A stretch of DNA of 64,000 nt from Mariannaea sp. PMI_226 (lineage: Eukaryota; Ascomycota; Sordariomycetes; Hypocreales; Nectriaceae): the NCBI GenBank assembly GCA_024336345.1, contig JANFOG010000017.1, positions 186,001 to 250,000 on the forward strand, in the 5' to 3' direction. Both the position numbers and the translations under genes were made by a program. Below, one piece after another: positions 44,261 through 55,289 of this stretch. Each line of letters opens with the position of its first letter. The first letter of the stretch is position 1. Below the pieces are notes generated by a model that worked only from the letters and a program-made list of their open reading frames with translations, did no database searches and was not told the DNA's origin.

Positions 44261-45404
44261 GCATCTCATACCCCACCATCGCCATCACGTCTGTCCCCGA
44301 TTACTCCAAGGCTTTTGTCCCCCAGCGCTGACCCCCTTGAGTTCGAGAAGGGCTCATGGGAGCCCCATCCCTTTGGCGGCTACGACATCGACATCGAGAT
44401 CGAATGCTGCGGTGTCTGCGCCAGTGATAGGCACACCATCACCGGCGACTGGGGGGACTGCCCCTACCCTCTCGTTGTTGGACACGAAGTTGTTGGCAAA
44501 GTCCTCCGCGTCGGTTCCAGAGTGACACTCGCCAAGGCCAGCCAGCGCGTTGGCTGTGGTGCCAAGGTGAACTCTTGCCGTGAGTGCCGGCAGTGTTAAA
44601 ATAACAATGAGACGTACTGCAAGGACCAGATTGACGCCTACAGCGTTCCCTGCCTGAACACTGGTTATACCACCTACGGTGGTTACTCCTCTCATACCCC
44701 AATTGATGAGTACTGGTGAGTAAGTCCACACCTTGATGGGTCGTACGAGTCCGGCTCTGACGTTAGCTCATTCCTGAAGCCCTTGCGAGCACCGAGGCCG
44801 CTCCTATGCTGTGCGCCGGTATCACCGTTTACAGCTCTCTAAAGCGACTTGGCGCTGGGCCCGGTAAGAAGGTCGGTATTGTATAGTGGTACCCTCGCTA
44901 AGGCCATGGGCGATGAGGTTTGGGCCATGTCCCGCTGCCGCGCGAAGAAAGCAGATGCAAAGAAGATGGGTGCCGATGGCTATCTGGCAACTGGCGAGAG
45001 GAACTGGACTGACAATCACAAAATGACTTTCGACATCATTATTAACACGACCACATCCTTTGAAGGCTTGGCGCTGAGCGAATACCTCGGCCTTTGGATG
45101 TCCATGGCCACGGGACTCGGTCGGTCTACCCGGCGGCGACGGGATCACGATTCGTAACCAGGACTGCGTCGGCAATGGCTGCTATATCGGCAGCTCCCAG
45201 TTGGGAAGCCGACGCGAGATGCTGGAGATGTTTCAGTTGGCGGCTGACAAGGGCATCAAGTCGTGGGTAGGGGAGATCCTTATGTCGAGAGAGGGTCTGC
45301 AGAAGGCCATGGACAAACTGAAGACAAGCAGTTTGCGATATCGGACTTGTATGACCAACTACAAGGAGGTAGTTAGTGTTAAGATTTGTGGTTTAACGGA
45401 TTAA
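44261..45404 (+). pseudogene. Zinc-dependent alcohol dehydrogenase (ADH6/7, cinnamyl-alcohol-dehydrogenase type) pseudogene
   Basis: Segments match NADP-dependent medium-chain dehydrogenases: ECCGVCASDRHT (catalytic-zinc Cys), YPLVVGHEVVGKVLRVGS, structural-zinc cluster CRECRQC...ETYC, NTGYTTYGGYSSH, APMLCAGITVYS, KKMGADGYLATGE, and the C-terminal SSQLGSRREMLEMFQ. An intron (GTGAGT near 44718 to an AG near 44765) is visible. Breaks: a frameshift near the start (about 44325), TAA at 44597 within the structural zinc site, a deletion with frameshift near 44880 that removes the coenzyme-binding glycine motif, and another near 45110. It sits directly after the hydrolase pseudogene on the same strand, so both decayed together. 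Confidence 0.8.
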
Positions 45405-46531
45405 TAACTATTCCAATTCATTGGTGGCTGGGATGTGGATATCATCTTGTTAAATAGCTTCCGCTATTAGCATTAGTCCTTTTATCATTTAATTAAGCTC
45501 AATATGCTCATTTTAATATTTGGTGCTTGATTGAAGTCATGTATGGGGAAGGGGGAGATGTCTTAATGGGAGCCGGTGTTGGACAGTGTCAGGCAGGCCG
45601 GAGTTCATAGAATGCCAGACCTATGAACTATCGTAATCGCGTTAACTAGCATAATATATAACAATCGCCATTTACTATCATCCCTTGTATAGTTAATATG
45701 TATGCCCAGCGGGAAGTATACTCCTCAATTTATACTTTGCTTTATGAGGTGGGGCAAAAGCGGTATTTCTTTTCCTTTTTGTGTCTAATCTGACCCCTTG
45801 CGCTGGTATGAGGCGTTCGACTTTTAAACACGCACTTTACCACAAAGTGCACACTCACTTAGGGGTGCACACATCAGCATTTCCTTTTACTACTATTCTA
45901 CTTTGTTAATATTGAAAACTAGTGATGGTACAGTATTTTCTGTGCCAACTTTGACCTAACCCAAGCTAACTTAGCTAGCCAGAAAAGACCCTCTAATCGT
46001 TCCATTCTTTTTCGGTACTTCCGTCTTTTTTCCTAGCTTTCTTTCCTATCTAGCTTGGCCTTCCACCTTTCCCAACCCGAATTGGCACGTTTCATATTCC
46101 ATATAATGCACTTCTTTGTATACAGTAATCTGTAGACTATATCCCTTCACCCCGGATTGTGCTTGCAGCTACTGTAGGAGGAGAAATAGGCTAAATAGTG
46201 GGTAGAGTGCTATGATCCGGACCAATTGAATAAGGATGGGGCGGGTAAATTTGTTTCCCTACCAATTATAAGCCGAAGCTAATCCAAGGTACTTTTTAAA
46301 TATAAGCACACTTCGTATTTGGTGGGACAGTTTACGGCGGCACAAACGACTATATCTATTATGCGCACGCGAAATGAAGTAGTAGATTGCGGGGTGGTAT
46401 ATCAAGGTCGGCAATGCTGCCTACAGTATCATAGCAATGATGACAGGAGAATGTCAGAAGTAGTACGGGAACTTGCGCTCTGCCATCATTAACTAAACGC
46501 ACAAGCATTCAACTTTATTCACCAGAGCAGC
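45405..46531. other. Intergenic region
   Basis: No supported gene. AT-rich, with promoter-like pyrimidine stretches near 45990-46070. Confidence 0.5.
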
Positions 46532-47593
46532 ATGGCCACCGATGAGCAGCGACCGCTTTGCGGCGAAAGAAGGCGACGTAGAATCCTGTCATTACTAGCC
46601 TACTTATCGTGCTCACTCCACCTCGCCGCTCTCGTTTGCATCATACTGCTGGCAACGGCAGGCACCACGTACACAGCATATAATTCCCAAGGACCTGCCT
46701 CCTTCGCCCACGCGGGTGAAGAAACACTATTGTACCGAGAATTTGCACTCCTTCAGGTACGTTGCAAGCATCACGGCGGTGCCGGGCAAACACACTGTGG
46801 TTCCTTTACGTCAGGTTGCAGGGTTCTCTCGCTTGGATTCCCTCAAGGTACTCCTCTCCCATCTCACATATGCGAGACACTAAAACTTCACCTCTTAACT
46901 TAGTTTACAACCAATATCTCGGGAAGCACCCCGACATTATACTGGTTCCTTGATGCTTTTGGCTGGGAATATTTCTACGGCAGCCAGGACAGTGCCGGGT
47001 TGGCTTACCTCGCGACTGGACAGACCCTCTATTTCCCGGACACCATGAGTACCTTCCTCAATGCATTCAATTCTACAGTCGGCTTCGATATATGGGAGAA
47101 CTGCACATATCACAATGTTACTCAGCATGACAGCTCGCGCTACACTTGCGTGCCTGACTATGACAACAGGACCATCGCGGGCTTCGGCGCCGCACCAAGT
47201 CTATCTGTTACCACCGCCCCGGCCTTCGCTTTCTACGTGCTGGTCATGGTACTGACAATACTGGTGTTGCCGATCGACTTGGCCCGCCGTGCACGAGATG
47301 AACGGCGGGCGAGCGTAGTTGGACGTCACACTCTACTGGCGACGCTGGAGCGTTATCTGCTGGCTGTATACGCTGTTGTACCCGGTGCGCATTTGATCGC
47401 CGCCGCGTGTGTGACCGGAGCGGCGGTGCGAGTAGCAAATTATCTTCGCAACACGCCGGAGCTAGCCGGGTTGGCATGGGGAGTCTCGCTGGGCAGCGGT
47501 TTCCTGGAGCTCGTGTGGCTTGGGTTTCTCGCGACGTTACTGGGAAGCATAGTGAGGGCGCTACGCTGGTGTCTGAAGCAGCGATGGAAGTAA
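46532..47593 (+). CDS. Four-span membrane protein with a glycosylated extracellular loop
   Basis: Three exons, 46532-46756, 46815-46847 (a 33-nt microexon) and 46904-47593, with introns of 58 and 56 nt and in-phase junctions, give 315 residues. One membrane segment near residues 20-45 (ILSLLAYLSCSLHLAALVCI) is followed by a loop of about 150 residues containing NCT and NVT glycosylation sites and paired cysteines. Three more segments follow (FAFYVLVMVLTILVLPI, AVYAVVPGAHLIAAACV, GSGFLELVWLGFLATLLGSI) and a basic tail (RALRWCLKQRWK). The topology resembles fungal SUR7/PalI-type cortical membrane proteins, but I see no diagnostic motif, so this is analogy only. Confidence 0.8.
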
Positions 47594-48757
47594 ACGCTGG
47601 AGTGAAGAACTCACGAGCGCTCCCAGACACTTGACTTGAAGGCGGCCGGTAGCGGTTTGTGGCCGAGGCGGGAGTGGAGAGGAAGAGGAGACCGTCGGAG
47701 CATGCGTCAATTCAACGCCAGTGCCCGTGTGTGAGGACGAGCCCCTCTACGATGGCGAAGGCGGCACCAACGCATGAACAGCTACCGCGGATGGTAGTGC
47801 GTCGAGCTCATGAAGAACGGACCTGGCTACTTACAGAACGCGAGATAGGTTAAGTATGGAGTCTACTCGGTATATTCAGATCGAACTCTAGTTGGTTAAA
47901 ATAAACTTAACTGTATCCCTGTGAATAAACCAACACTACAAGCGTTCAAATAAAGAAAGTACAGAAAGAAAACCAAGTCTACAGAGTAGTCCAGATGTAA
48001 AACCTTTGATTACTAGGATGTAGAGGCTTGCTGCTCTAAGAAGTGGCCGGGCTTGCGTGTAATTTTGGATGACTTCTTCGATTAGATATATGAGTTGATT
48101 TGTATTGAAAGTTGGTTGACTCCTGTCGTCATCAGGCTGGCACTATTGGTATGAATGGTTGGGAATCAAAACTGTTATACCTCACTATAAAGCCACAAAG
48201 ACACTAAACCTCACTTTGGCTATCATAATTTGAAGTAAAACCTTACATGAACCTCGGTCTCTCGCACCATTAGATTAGTACAAGTTTCCAAATTGTTAAA
48301 TTATAACTTGCTATATACACCATACTCCCCCGCAAGCTTCCCTGCACGTAATTATGTCTGCCGTAGGGCTTGCTCCTCCCTAATAATACTTTGTGATTGA
48401 TCTGGATCCGTTCTCCAAAATCTCTTTGATTGCAAAAATTCCCTAGAGCGGAATAGCGCCGACACCAACGCGCGCCAGACGTTCGACACGACCCCAACAT
48501 ACGCGCGACGATTTCTTCAAAGCGGTTTGTACGATGAAGGCCATAAATAGTCTAGATACCAGCCCGGCGGTAGATAAAACGCTATAGAAGGTGATGAGAA
48601 TTGTAACGAGCCCGTGATTAGCATGAAATAGCCGCTGCAAGGGCATGCCTTAATCATCATTTTCACATATCGTGCTCGAAAATTTTAATCTCTCATAAGT
48701 AACGTCCCGATTATTCAGCCATGATGTTAGATAACTAGAGGAACTGGCAATAACATA
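47594..48757. other. Intergenic region
   Basis: Convergent 3' flanks of the membrane-protein gene and the DUF4188 gene. No supported gene. Confidence 0.55.
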
Positions 48758-49703
48758 CTAGTCCTCAGTCTCGTCTCTGATCGCACGTCCCATTCTGCCC
48801 CACTGGCTTCTCAAGGCCATGTTTTCCGCATCGACCACTGGGCGAATCCACTCCTCCTCGCCTGTAGCCTGGTTCCTCGACTTGACGTTCGTCGCGCCAA
48901 AGAGTAGTGGCGGCATGTTGACGTAGATGGTCTCATATTGGCCAGGTGCACTGTAGTAGGTCTCATGGAAGATGCCGATGTGCTTGTATCCATGCTTCTT
49001 ACAGAAGTTATTGTACCAATCCCACGCAGCGCGGTGGACCTTGTCGTGTGCGAAGCGATTGAGCCCCTCGATATCACGGAAGTAGAAGACCGTCATGATC
49101 GTATTGTTGTTAGATCCTTCGTCTGCCGTCCAATTGCTAGAGCCAATGCAGCCGAAATCTTCGGCACAGGAGGCAAGCTGGTCACTGCAGTTCTTAAATT
49201 GTCCAACGAAGTCAATGTAGCCAGTGCTTAGAACACCAAGTGGTGTATTGACCCGGAATCCGAGAAATAATACAACGATACCCTGTGCTGCTGGCTTGGA
49301 ACCAAAGACCGAGCCTTGCTTCCCAGATTCGTAGCCGGGTGCCGGTAGTTGTGCCGACGACCGACCATATACGACTCCTTGAGCATAAGTGTTCTGCGAT
49401 GGAGATACTGACTGGAGAACGATAGTGGTCATAGAATGCAGAAGTAGGGCAATGACCGGCAAGAGAGCATACTGCGAAGGAAGGATCGCAAGCAGTGTAA
49501 TCTGTCCAAGCGCGCCAAGAGTGAGAAATTGCTACATTGTGAACTGATTCTTGAGAATAAACTGGTTGTTCTCCTATTAGCTTATCCATTTGCTAGACAC
49601 AGCATGGTTTCTCAATCACAAGACATACACCTAGGCCAGATGATTTGACGGGATGCTTGGTCTTGCTGGGGTTAAATATCCCCGTGAAGTCTTGAGGTGC
49701 CAT
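48758..49703 (-). CDS. DUF4188 family protein (membrane-anchored, monooxygenase-like fold)
   Basis: Two exons, 49703-49629 and 49531-48758, with a 97-nt intron (donor GTATGT, acceptor TAG, phase 0), give 282 residues. The N-terminus MAPQDFTGIFNPSKTKHP is followed by two hydrophobic segments (residues about 30-60). The globular part has VVLFLGFRVNTPLGVLS, FGCIGSSNW, TVFYFRDIEGLNRFAHDKVH, GYKHIGIFHETY and YETIYVNMPP, the pattern of DUF4188 proteins (dimeric alpha/beta-barrel fold, sometimes annotated monooxygenase). Biochemical role unknown. The ORF and splice sites look intact. The next feature upstream is solo LTR copy 4, only about 220 bp before the start codon. Confidence 0.88.
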
Positions 49704-49923
49704 GATAATCTATCTCCCCGAAAGGTTGGCCGAATTTGATATGAGGATGATTATGTGCGGTGAGAACTGATTGATGATATGTATGGATGGATATGTATGG
49801 ATGATAATGATGCTAGATTGGTTTGGACGCTTCCGACTGGGCCAAGATCCTCAGATTATTACGGGCGGGTTCAAAGTGGTGGCCGGCCCTCTGTATACAT
49901 ATTAATAACGATGCAAATGCAAG

Positions 49924-50149
49924 TGTCAAACAGCGGTCAATACCAAAGCTGCTGAGCGGTGAAGGCATCGCCAACTATGACTGTGTAAGTGAAACACGAC
50001 CTATAACAACAGGAACAGTGAGACCTTATAGGGCTCGAGCCCCTACAGACAGCTCCTTCTATAGAAGATAAATAGCCTGCTGTAGGACCTTTCTATAGCT
50101 AGAAATCAAGACCTTCTGTGCCTTGAAGTTGCCCCTATTCCATGTGACA
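49924..50149 (+). mobile_element. Solo LTR, copy 4 (5-bp TSD GCAAG)
   Basis: 226 bp, from TGTCAAACAGCGG to CATGTGACA, flanked by GCAAG at 49919-49923 and 50150-50154. It lies in the promoter side of the DUF4188 gene. Confidence 0.95.
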
Positions 50150-50154
50150 GCAAG

Positions 50155-51610
50155 TTAGCGCGAAGCAATCGATCTCAGCCCTTCATCGGTCTGTTGCAGT
50201 AGACATTGCGGTATCCTGTATTAGGGTTGAAAGCCCCTAGTATATACATGAGGAATCAGCTAGAAAATGCTAATTTGGGGAGGTAATCTGAAAGAAACCT
50301 CGTTAACTGTAAAGGGATAGATAGGCAACTATGCGATGTGGGCGAGAGCAAGCGAGTGCGAATGTGAGCCAAGTGGGTCGGCCCGCAGATGGGCTCACTC
50401 AACTAACCATGAGAGGAGAGCCGTACGCCTGTCGCATGATTGGCAACAACAATGTTTTTGCTGACACTAGTTGCAGCAAGTGCGGAGCCTGTTTGTAAGC
50501 CTCTGAATAAGTGCGTCCTTCGTACGAATCTAATAGGATGAAACCCATTGATAGATTGCTTGTATCCTACGCGGCCCTTATACCTACAGTTTCCCCTTGG
50601 CACTTCGCTTTATCTAATTAGGCCTTAATCCTAAGTTACCCAAGGATATAAGTCAGTTCCGTAAACCGTAGGTGAACCCGTCGATGGTTCGCGACGGTTC
50701 GTGGTGATAGTGAGAAATGTATGGGGGCAGTTGGGCTCATGATTTGCAAGTGATCAGACTCTGAAATTATAGAGAGCTTTAATAAATTCAATAAGACATT
50801 TTAGTCTTAATAAATATATGATGAACACCCGATGGGTTGATTCTAAATGTACAATGTAGTGAAATCTCCTACCTTTCCATTTCTGCCTGAGTAGAATCGG
50901 CTTACTCAACCCACTGGTTACCTTTTCCTTCACCTTTTTTTTTTTTTTTAATTTTTTTTTTAACTTGGCCTCAGTTTTTAGCTACCCCTTATGCCAACGG
51001 GTACTTTTTGGCTCTTCTGGGCAAAATTTATTTCTTATATCTTACACCTTCTTGCTTATCATGATAGTATACTATGATCTAAGTAATAGCACTTGTATTA
51101 ACCTACGTCTCTCATATACAGTAATAACACTGCCGCTGCACTTATTTACAACCATGACTCGGCTATGAGATGAGAGCCTTCCCCTCATCAAATAGGTGGT
51201 ATTCCCTTCCCTTCCCCGCTGGGTTCTGCGTGTAAAGATACATGTATTATTGTCTAAGGTTAGACAACTTTTAACGCGGTATCATTTTATAATAATGGGC
51301 CACATTGAATAAATTACGTTGACACATATTCATCTTCATAAAAACCCTCCATTTGTGACCAAAGCTCCCTGCGCAGTACGTTAATAATGAGGACCTCGAA
51401 TAAATAGACGATGTCACAGGCCGAAAAGAAAGTCGTATCTAAACCCTTGCACGCTCTCCACCTATGTCACGGGCTGTGACAGTTGCGGTTGTATCGTCAA
51501 TTGCTACAATTGCGATTAATGCCCAATCTTCTGCTCCGTTGCACAACGGTTAGAGGTGTACTGTGACAACTTACTAGGCTTAGTTCCATCTAACTATATA
51601 GGGAAGAGGG
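50155..51610. other. Intergenic region
   Basis: No supported gene; includes a T-rich run at about 50936-50962. Confidence 0.5.
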
Positions 51611-51613
51611 AAC

Positions 51614-52130
51614 TCAGCCCCTTGCGCTACACCACAAAATAGTACTTCGATTTGCAGTAGAAAACCTAGTACCCTCTAGTGAAGCATACCAGCACTTTGC
51701 AAGGAGCAAGGAGACGCTGATGCCGGGCGAAGACGTTCTTGTAGGTTTCCTCAACCTTGTTCTTCTCCCAGGCGTTACCAAGTAGGACACAAAAGTGTTC
51801 CAAGGGATGAAGGCAAGATCAACATAGGTGCTGCAAGAAGAATGAATGTCAGCGAGTACAAAGAGTAATAACATAAGTTAATAGGACTATATTTTCTTAC
51901 CATTTGCCGCCAACGTGGTACTCCTTGACCCCAAGGAGCTTGTCCAGAACCTGGATGATGCGAATGACAGGGTTCAAAGCCACTCCACGAAAATCCACGT
52001 ATATATTCACATATGGATCCATATCAAATACACTCCATTCCATCAGACCCTGTTGTGGAATTACTACCATTCCATGGGAGCCCGCCCACATCTGGAAACT
52101 GTGGAATGCAGTGAATATTGCTGAGTTTTA
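51614..52130 (-). pseudogene. Ure2-like glutathione S-transferase C-terminal relic
   Basis: The minus strand reads RIIQVLDKLLGVKEYHVGGK, an intron (GTAAGA to TTGCAG, about 51902-51834), then TYVDLAFIPWN, all typical of the GST C-terminal helical domain. Shortly afterwards the frame shifts: the other frame gives GNAWEKNKVEETYKNVFARH, the expected continuation. The N-terminal thioredoxin-fold half is not seen. This is a decayed fragment. Confidence 0.65.
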
Positions 52131-52462
52131 GCAGAGGTTTACAAATACCCCAAAACCCCTCGTTAACAAGTTAGGTTTACCGTATTTACTAACTAATATG
52201 CTAGATCTAAGACAACACATGCCGGTCCCCTATGATCTATCAAGCTACCCGGAATGGCTGTTCGGCTGTCTCCTATGATTCTACTCGCAGCCACAGCTGC
52301 CTGATTGGCAGAATAGAGACCTGTACGACCCCATGCATTTGCTCATGGAGAACGTGTTCCTCAGATAATTCTCATCAATTAGCTAGCGCTACTGCGCTTG
52401 ACTACCTTAGCTCATTTTCACAGCATGACGATAAATCTTCGGGTACAAAATATCGGATCACG

Positions 52463-53900
52463 ATGGCCGACTATCAGTCTCAATCTCTGCTCCCACTCTC
52501 AAGCCTTCTGCGCAGGAGAAACCATGGCGGTGGTACCAATACCAACAGAAGAAGACGACAACAATCTATTTCGCTTGTTCAGAAGTTGGACTTTGTCCGA
52601 AAGAGGGGCCAAACGCGTCAATGGGTCTACCGGTTTGGATACGGCATTCAGAATATCGCAACGAAAGAACGCCGCTGGGTCTACTGTCTGTGTCTCAAAC
52701 GGAAGGATCCGAGGCCGAAGATTTACAACTATAAGGGCTTGCAGAACGCCGAGAGCGACTTGTTCAAGGATCATAACGGCATAGTCCATCATTCAGGTAA
52801 AAGGCAGGCTCTGAAACCTCCAGTTGCAACACCTGTCCGCTCAATTGCTACGTTACGTTACTGCGATTGAATCTAGAGATCCCACGAGATCAAGAACTAA
52901 CGAATTTACTGATCAAGCGGTTTAATAAAGCCGTGTTTCAACAGATGATCGTAAACTGGATCGTCAATACAAATCGATCGTTCACCACCGCGAAAGATCC
53001 TGACCTGCGAGCGATCGTCGAATATCTCAACCCTTCTGTTTCTGTTACAGAAGCTCACATATCCGATGTGGCGGTGCGCGCGATCGCCGAAAGAGAGTTC
53101 AACGCGAATAAATTGGCCGTACGAGAGACGTTTTGTAAGAGCCCAGGCCAAACCCATATCCAGTTTGATAGATGCGATCCGGGAACAGGCATTCTCTTTA
53201 CCGCGTTACTTATGTATTCAGGAATTTGGATAATAGGTTTCAGAAGTGCGTTCTCGGCCTTTTGGAGCTACTAGACCGGCACATAGGCGAGAATCTCGCT
53301 GGGCAAATTCTCGTCATCGTTCGGGAGTTCGAGATTGTGGATGGGCTGGGCTACTTTACGCTGGAAAATGCCTCGAGTAATAAAACAATGATGGAAGAGC
53401 TGGGACGTGAGCTAGGATTTGGCTGGAAGAAGCGCTAGGTTCGCTGCATTGGCCATGTTATCAATATCGTGGTGAACACATGCTATTTGGCCAAGATCCA
53501 GACGCATTTGAGCAACAGATCTACGATGGCCAATTTACGGCAAAGGGGTGGGCATAACTTCGCTGTGGCAAGCCGATTTTGTTCTCATTTTTATTATATC
53601 TTGTTTTCTAACCTTCTTATTTGAGTTTATTATAACTGCATTGCAGGAGGTTAATAGATCTAATATCTGGACCGATAGCCTTAAGAAAGTCCAGCAGGTC
53701 GAATCCCAACTATCCGACGATCCAGCGATCCAAAACCATGATCCCATTGGCGCTGTATTAGATAACGCTACCCGTTGGCTTTCCTAGCTAGCCATGAGAT
53801 GCTTCAACTATCGGCCTGTGCCAGACGTTACGCAGTTGGCTCTGTGCGGGATTGATCGGGCCGTTAAATCAGATACTGACAGAACTTTCAAGGGAATGAT
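52463..53900 (+). pseudogene. hAT transposase (Restless-like) relic, N-terminal and central parts
   Basis: The N-terminal DNA-binding region reads VYRFGYGIQNIATKERRWVY, CLCLKRKDPRPK and GLQNAESDLFKDH, as in BED-like fingers of fungal hAT transposases. A frameshift near 52855 leads to FNKAVFQQMIVNWIV. A further shift near 53180 leads to LYRVTYVFRNLDNRFQK, LLELLDRHIGENLAGQI and LGYFTLENASSNKT, the RNase-H-like catalytic core, then a stop before VRCIGHVINIVV. After another shift, AFEQQIYDGQFTAKGW and DNATRWLS follow. The dimerisation domain is missing here. Confidence 0.8.
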
Positions 53901-54079
53901 GGTGATATGTCAGGGGTGAGTTACGCAAGGGATTTAATCCCTTGCTCATTACGTAGAAATTATTTCCATATTGTGGATTCATATCCATAATGAATACATA
54001 TCCATCCATACCACCGCCGTGTTCTTGTTTAGCTTCGAAAAAAAAGCCTCATTGGAGAGCTCCTCCCGAAGGAAGGGCC

Positions 54080-54511
54080 AAATTGTATGACATTTTGTCA
54101 GCTATGTTCTCGGGAGATGGTCAGCGGATCGCACCGGGTTCGCATGATGGGACAGGCAAAATCTGGCATGAAACGAACGATGACCACCAGCAGAGCCTGG
54201 AGGCGGGAGAATGTGATGCGGACATGTTCGATCCGTTGAACAATACTTGCCTCTTCACGGATAATGGACATCCAATCAAGCTGGATCCATCGTCTGCTAT
54301 CAACAAGCCGTCGCCTGGAGCTACGTCAGACGGTATTATCCACTCTGGGTATGATATGGCGGTGACGGAAAGTGGATTATGAAGGATAGGAGAATTTTGC
54401 TTTGGCTAGCTTCAGAGTATTGAGTGACGGCAATAGATGTGCTGACATCAACGGTCGCCACCGGCTGTGGCTTCCAATCGTGTACTGGTAAGTTAATGAA
54501 GTTCACTTAGC
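54080..54511 (+). pseudogene. C-terminal relic of a WD40-repeat NLR
   Basis: SGDGQRIAPGSHDGTGKIW is a WD40 blade, and SLEAGECDADMFDPLNNTCL, HSGYDMAVTESG, ILLWLASEY and STVATGCGFQSCTGKLMKF (across a frameshift and a stop near 54380-54420) match the characteristic tail after the WD40 propeller of HET-E/NACHT-type fungal receptors. Only one blade and the tail remain. Confidence 0.65.
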
Positions 54512-55289
54512 ATGAAGAAAGAGGCCCGGTAACAATGATGCCTCCCCGCCGTTCGTTAGCAGTCGCCTATGCAGTAGGCTTCACTGACTTCCGCCTTATA
54601 AAGCTACTCTGATTATTGAAGTAGGATGGTGTCAGATGGAGCATCATAGCGAGCGCCATGTGACTGTCGAAAGGAGGTGTAAAATGCAGGAACAGCGTCT
54701 CCTCAGAAACAATATCACAGGCACGATTAACATGAAAAACAGACAAATACGGACAATTTGATCTGCAGTTGAATACCAATCATTTTTTATGCCTCTCTCG
54801 ATATCAATTTCCGGTTCCGGATGCTTGCCAATACTTCCGTAATGCGCTATTATTAGGAACTTGGTGGCGGTGGGTTGATTACATAAAGCGATGAATCTGT
54901 GAGAGCATACTCTCCCCGCCTTTCTCTCCATCAGTTAACCGGCTTAGTTGCGGGGATATTCTCGTCCTTCGATCCAGTGCATGGTGGTTAGAATTCGTCA
55001 TCAATAGCCATGGGGTGGTCTTGAATTGTCGATTCTTCGATCTCGGCAGGCTCAACACTGTTCCTCGGGCACTTGCTGGGGCGGTTGGGGCGGCTAGGAC
55101 GGCTGGGATGGCGGGGCCGTTTGGATCCTCCATTTCCGCCATGCCCTGTGATTTGGATAGGCCACCCATTGGCGTGACGGGCACTCTGTTGTTTTGATGT
55201 GTGTTAATTTGATCCCCACTAGACTGCTTCGGAGTCGCAGACTCAACCCCGTCGCTTGTGCGTGCCTTTTGTATGCCGGCGACAACCCC
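54512..55289. other. Intergenic region
   Basis: No supported gene; 3' flank of the next gene. Confidence 0.5.

Noticed and set aside
33213..45600. TGTTGGATAGTGTCA (33213) and TGTTGGACAGTGTCA (45580) as matching LTR starts
   Set aside because: Similarity ends after about 17 bases and no matching ends or target duplications were found.
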